Source: Demequina lutea
GTDB lineage: Bacteria; Actinomycetota; Actinomycetes; Actinomycetales; Demequinaceae
Direction: 5' to 3'
Assembly (NCBI RefSeq): GCF_013409005.1
Contig: NZ_JACBZO010000002.1
Location: forward strand, 1-64,000
DNA: 64,000 bases
Below are positions 61,911 to 64,000 of the stretch, piece by piece (the first letter of the stretch is position 1; each line of letters opens with the position of its first letter). The position numbers and the translations under genes were made by a program. The notes beneath the pieces were generated by a model that saw nothing but the letters and a program-made list of their open reading frames with translations, was not told the DNA's origin and ran no database searches.

Positions 61911-62294
61911 GGGAGCGCGCACCCGCATCACGGCGAACTAACGCAACTGCCCGGTTCGTACACCGCCAAAGGACGCGCTTTGCGCGCGCCCCACGGCCGC
62001 CCGACGGGGCAGCGTCGCAGAACATACGCCACCCCATCAGGCGACCCCGTCAGCTTGTGAGCACGCACAGTCCACGCCGCACAGGAGCCCTCTCGAGGGG
62101 CTTGGCACGCATTGCTCCAGACGACCACCGGGTAGGGGGCGCGGCGCGTTTCTCGCCCGCCTGGCCGCCAATCCGGGCAGGCCACAAACCCCCCTTTGTG
62201 GCTTCCCTTTGTCCGTCGTTCCTGGTACAATCGAGGTATCGGCAAACGCCGAACTGTGGCCCCAGAGGCCCGAACCTGACAAGGAGCATTACCC
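61911..62294. other. 384-bp intergenic region
   Basis: No gene is supported. A -10-like TACAAT lies at 62226-62231 and AAGGAG at 62280 before the DUF3560 gene; no convincing -35 box was found. The region is unusually rich in GGGGC/GCCCC words but I see no repeat family. Confidence 0.4.
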
Positions 62295-63236
62295 ATGAGT
62301 GAACTCAGCATCACCCACACACACGAAGCCGGAACCCTCATCGACGGCACCAGCGGGGGAGACGCCAGCGTCGCAATCCTCAAGGCCAACCGCTGGCGCT
62401 GGGGCCGCACCATCGGCGCATGGTTCATCCCGCAAAGCCGCGACCGGTTCGCGAAAATACACACCATCAACACCACCGCTCGCCAGTTGCGCGAACTCGG
62501 CTACACCGTCACGATCGACATCGACGACAACCCGCGCCCCGTCGCACAGGCCGAAGCCGACAAGGCCGCACAACTGACCGCCCGCGCCGAAGCGCTCGCC
62601 AACAAGGCCCAGCGCCGCACCGCCCAAGCCGAGGCCGCGTGGCAGGCCAACACCGCCGCGTTTAACTCCCTGCCCGAAGGCGGCGAGCCGATCAAGATCG
62701 GGCACCACTCCGAGCGCCGCCACCGCGCCGCGATCGACAGGGCAGACCGCACAATGGGCCGCGCTGTTGCCGCCCACGAAGACGCCAAGGAAGCCGAAGG
62801 GCGCGCCCGCATCGCCGCCGCCGCCAACGACCGCCGCAACAACCCGACGACCATCGGCAACCGCATCGCCAAGCTTGAGGCCGATATCCGCCGCTGGCAG
62901 CGCCGCCTCGACGACATCGACGGACGCCGCACCGAGGACAACGCCGACCGCTGGGACGCCACGCACCACCGCCTCACCCAACTACTCGCGCGCGACTCTG
63001 ACGCCGTGACCTACTGGCAAGCCGTTCGCGCCGCTCAAATCGAAGCGGGCACCATTGGCAACTACAGCGCCGCCACCATCAAGCCCGGCGACGCCGTGGC
63101 CGACCGCCGGGGCGACTGGGCGCGAGTCGTGAAGGTCAACGCCAAAAGCGTCACCATTAACGGACCCTTCGGCACCTACCGCCTCAACTTCCACGAACTC
63201 AGCGGCCACCGCCCCACCACCACCCACGCCGCCTAA
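62295..63236 (+). CDS. DUF3560 protein, 313 aa
   Basis: DUF3560 proteins are common on actinobacterial plasmids; their function is unknown. Recognisable parts are THEAGTLIDGTSGGDASVAI, then RWGRTIGAWFIPQSRDRFAK, the long Ala/Glu/Arg coiled coil (~75-215) with GHHSERRHRAAIDRADRTMG, and a C-terminal beta-rich segment (TIKPGDAVADRRGDWARVVK, TINGPFGTYRLNFHELSGHR) of the size of a KOW/SH3-like domain. Start fixed by AAGGAG. Confidence 0.82.
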   Translation: MSELSITHTHEAGTLIDGTSGGDASVAILKANRWRWGRTIGAWFIPQSRDRFAKIHTINTTARQLRELGYTVTIDIDDNPRPVAQAEADKAAQLTARAEALANKAQRRTAQAEAAWQANTAAFNSLPEGGEPIKIGHHSERRHRAAIDRADRTMGRAVAAHEDAKEAEGRARIAAAANDRRNNPTTIGNRIAKLEADIRRWQRRLDDIDGRRTEDNADRWDATHHRLTQLLARDSDAVTYWQAVRAAQIEAGTIGNYSAATIKPGDAVADRRGDWARVVKVNAKSVTINGPFGTYRLNFHELSGHRPTTTHAA

Positions 63237-63242
63237 CCCCCC

Positions 63243-63270
63243 GGGGGCGCCCCACACCAAGGGCGCCCCC
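63243..63270 (+). terminator. terminator hairpin
   Basis: Perfect 10-bp stem GGGGGCGCCC/GGGCGCCCCC after the DUF3560 gene. Confidence 0.65.
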
Positions 63271-63389
63271 ACTGGGGAAGGGCACCACGGCCAACCGACC
63301 ACGCGCTAGCCGCGCGCGGACCACCTCACACGGGCGCCGCCACGGAGGCCGGCCCCCGAAGGACCTCGCGCACAGCGCGAGGACAGCCC

Positions 63390-63596
63390 TCACGCCAAGG
63401 CGCCTCCGATCGGCACAAAGCGCCGCTCGAAAACGCCGGCGTCGATCACCACCCGCTCACACTCGCGGCCCGCCTCTCCCGCAGCCGTCAACACCACCAC
63501 GGGCGCTGCGCGCCCGTGCGTGCTGACCCACTCCACTCGCACCGCGGTGCCGCCCTCGCGATCGCGCCACCACGTGTCCCGCAGGTCGTCCAACAT
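63390..63596 (-). CDS. small hypothetical protein, 68 aa
   Basis: GAGGGA precedes the ATG at 63596. Sequence MLDDLRDTWWRDREGGTAVR and a later strand AAPVVVLTAAGEAG suggest a small alpha/beta protein. It is not recognised and has no clear partner. Confidence 0.45.
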   Translation of the reverse strand: MLDDLRDTWWRDREGGTAVRVEWVSTHGRAAPVVVLTAAGEAGRECERVVIDAGVFERRFVPIGGALA

Positions 63597-63676
63597 GCCG
63601 ATTCCCTCGCTCTCAAAGCCCCGCCAGCGTGCCCGTCGCGGCCGATGGTACGGGGCAAAACCCGGGTCATTTCCGC

Positions 63677-63988
63677 TCAGAACGTGGTCGCGAGTTTCAC
63701 TTCCGGCCCGCCGCGGTGCAGTATCGCCAGCGCGCGTGACACGCGGCGCAGCTTGACGTGTCGCTTGCGCGGGGGAGCGGGGCGTATTCGTGCCGCCTTC
63801 TGTCGCGTCGGTCCTGGTAGAAGAGGTGTTGCCACCAATTTGGCGACGTTTCCGATGAAGAGTGCGAGTGGACGCCCAGGCTTGTAGAAAAGTTGGTCGA
63901 AAAGAGTCATCTGAGCCTTGCGAAGCGGGCGCAGCAGCGTCAGTGCCAGGCGTCGATAATGTTGTCCACTTCCGCGTGCCACCGCCAC
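63677..63988 (-). CDS. hypothetical basic protein, 103 aa
   Basis: Very basic, with one hydrophobic stretch (PLALFIGNVAKLVATPLL). There is no strong start signal (an inner ATG, MTLFDQLF, at about 63910 is possible). It may be part of a gene that continues beyond the window. Low support. Confidence 0.25.
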   Translation of the reverse strand: MAVARGSGQHYRRLALTLLRPLRKAQMTLFDQLFYKPGRPLALFIGNVAKLVATPLLPGPTRQKAARIRPAPPRKRHVKLRRVSRALAILHRGGPEVKLATTF

Positions 63989-64000
63989 GGCATGGGCGCT

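Noticed and set aside
62289..62981. 230-codon leftward Gly/Val-rich ORF opposite the DUF3560 gene
   Set aside because: Antisense to a well-supported coiled-coil gene with a good ribosome site; shadow ORF.
1..64000. tRNA or rRNA genes and a tRNA attachment site
   Set aside because: I saw no cloverleaf with a TTC arm or rRNA-like sequence; the scan was by eye, so tRNAscan-SE would be decisive.

Overview
The window is high-GC actinobacterial DNA. Support for this comes from the GC-rich codon use, GTG starts, a LAxTG (class E) sortase signal, and conjugation proteins of the SCO6880, DUF4913 and DUF3560 kinds. A Micrococcales-like host is my inference. A MobF relaxase, a type IV secretion operon, a replication initiator, ParA/ParB-like genes, a res/resolvase module, toxin-antitoxin pairs and many IS remnants together indicate a conjugative plasmid or plasmid-derived integrated element carrying metabolic cargo.

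Layout. 0.1-2 kb: small plasmid-type hypotheticals, one frameshifted. 1.7-7.5 kb: GNAT toxin relic, a GGDEF-EAL gene cut by an in-frame amber codon, a second diguanylate cyclase, ISL3 and IS3 scraps, an AAA ATPase relic and an intact-looking MNT-HEPN pair. 8.1-13.2 kb: serine resolvase with its probable res region, relaxosome accessory gene, candidate oriT hairpin and the TrwC/TraA relaxase. 13.3-28.7 kb: inserted cargo, flanked by two ~150-bp copies of the relaxase 3' end. It holds an amino-sugar regulon (ribose/xylose-type ABC transporter, SIS protein, ROK kinase, GntR, NagA, NanE), a three-level nest of insertion sequences and a type II methyltransferase with a probable restriction endonuclease. 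28.9-38.4 kb: leftward transfer operon (ParA-like, pilin-like, TrbL/VirB6-like, SCO6880-like, VirB4, VirD4, DUF4913, lipoprotein, M23 peptidase). 38.5-44.3 kb: small regulator and surface proteins, including a ~1070-residue repeat adhesin with an LAxTG anchor and a possible thioester domain. 44.3-50.3 kb: small regulators, HNH lipoprotein nuclease, replication initiator, ParA/ParB-like pair and a candidate centromere. 50.3-51.7 kb: second IS3 copy with a 20-unit hexanucleotide expansion inside its transposase. 52.2-59.3 kb: second amino-sugar-type operon (ROK repressor, permease, binding protein, ATPase, unknown TIM-barrel-like enzyme, SIS). 59.3-64 kb: ParB relic fused to an IS30 start, a deoxyribosyltransferase/TIR-like protein, a toxin-antitoxin pair, a DUF3560 protein and small ORFs.

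How it works together. The relaxase would nick near 9.45 kb, VirD4 would deliver the complex to the VirB4/TrbL/SCO6880 channel, the M23 peptidase would open the wall and the surface adhesins could help cell contact. The two sugar operons look like parallel routes for N-acetylated amino sugars (inference). Main open points are the divergent duplication flanking the 15-kb cargo, the identity of the restriction endonuclease, the uncharacterised enzyme at 57 kb and the thioester-like adhesin. I saw no tRNA, rRNA or CRISPR array.
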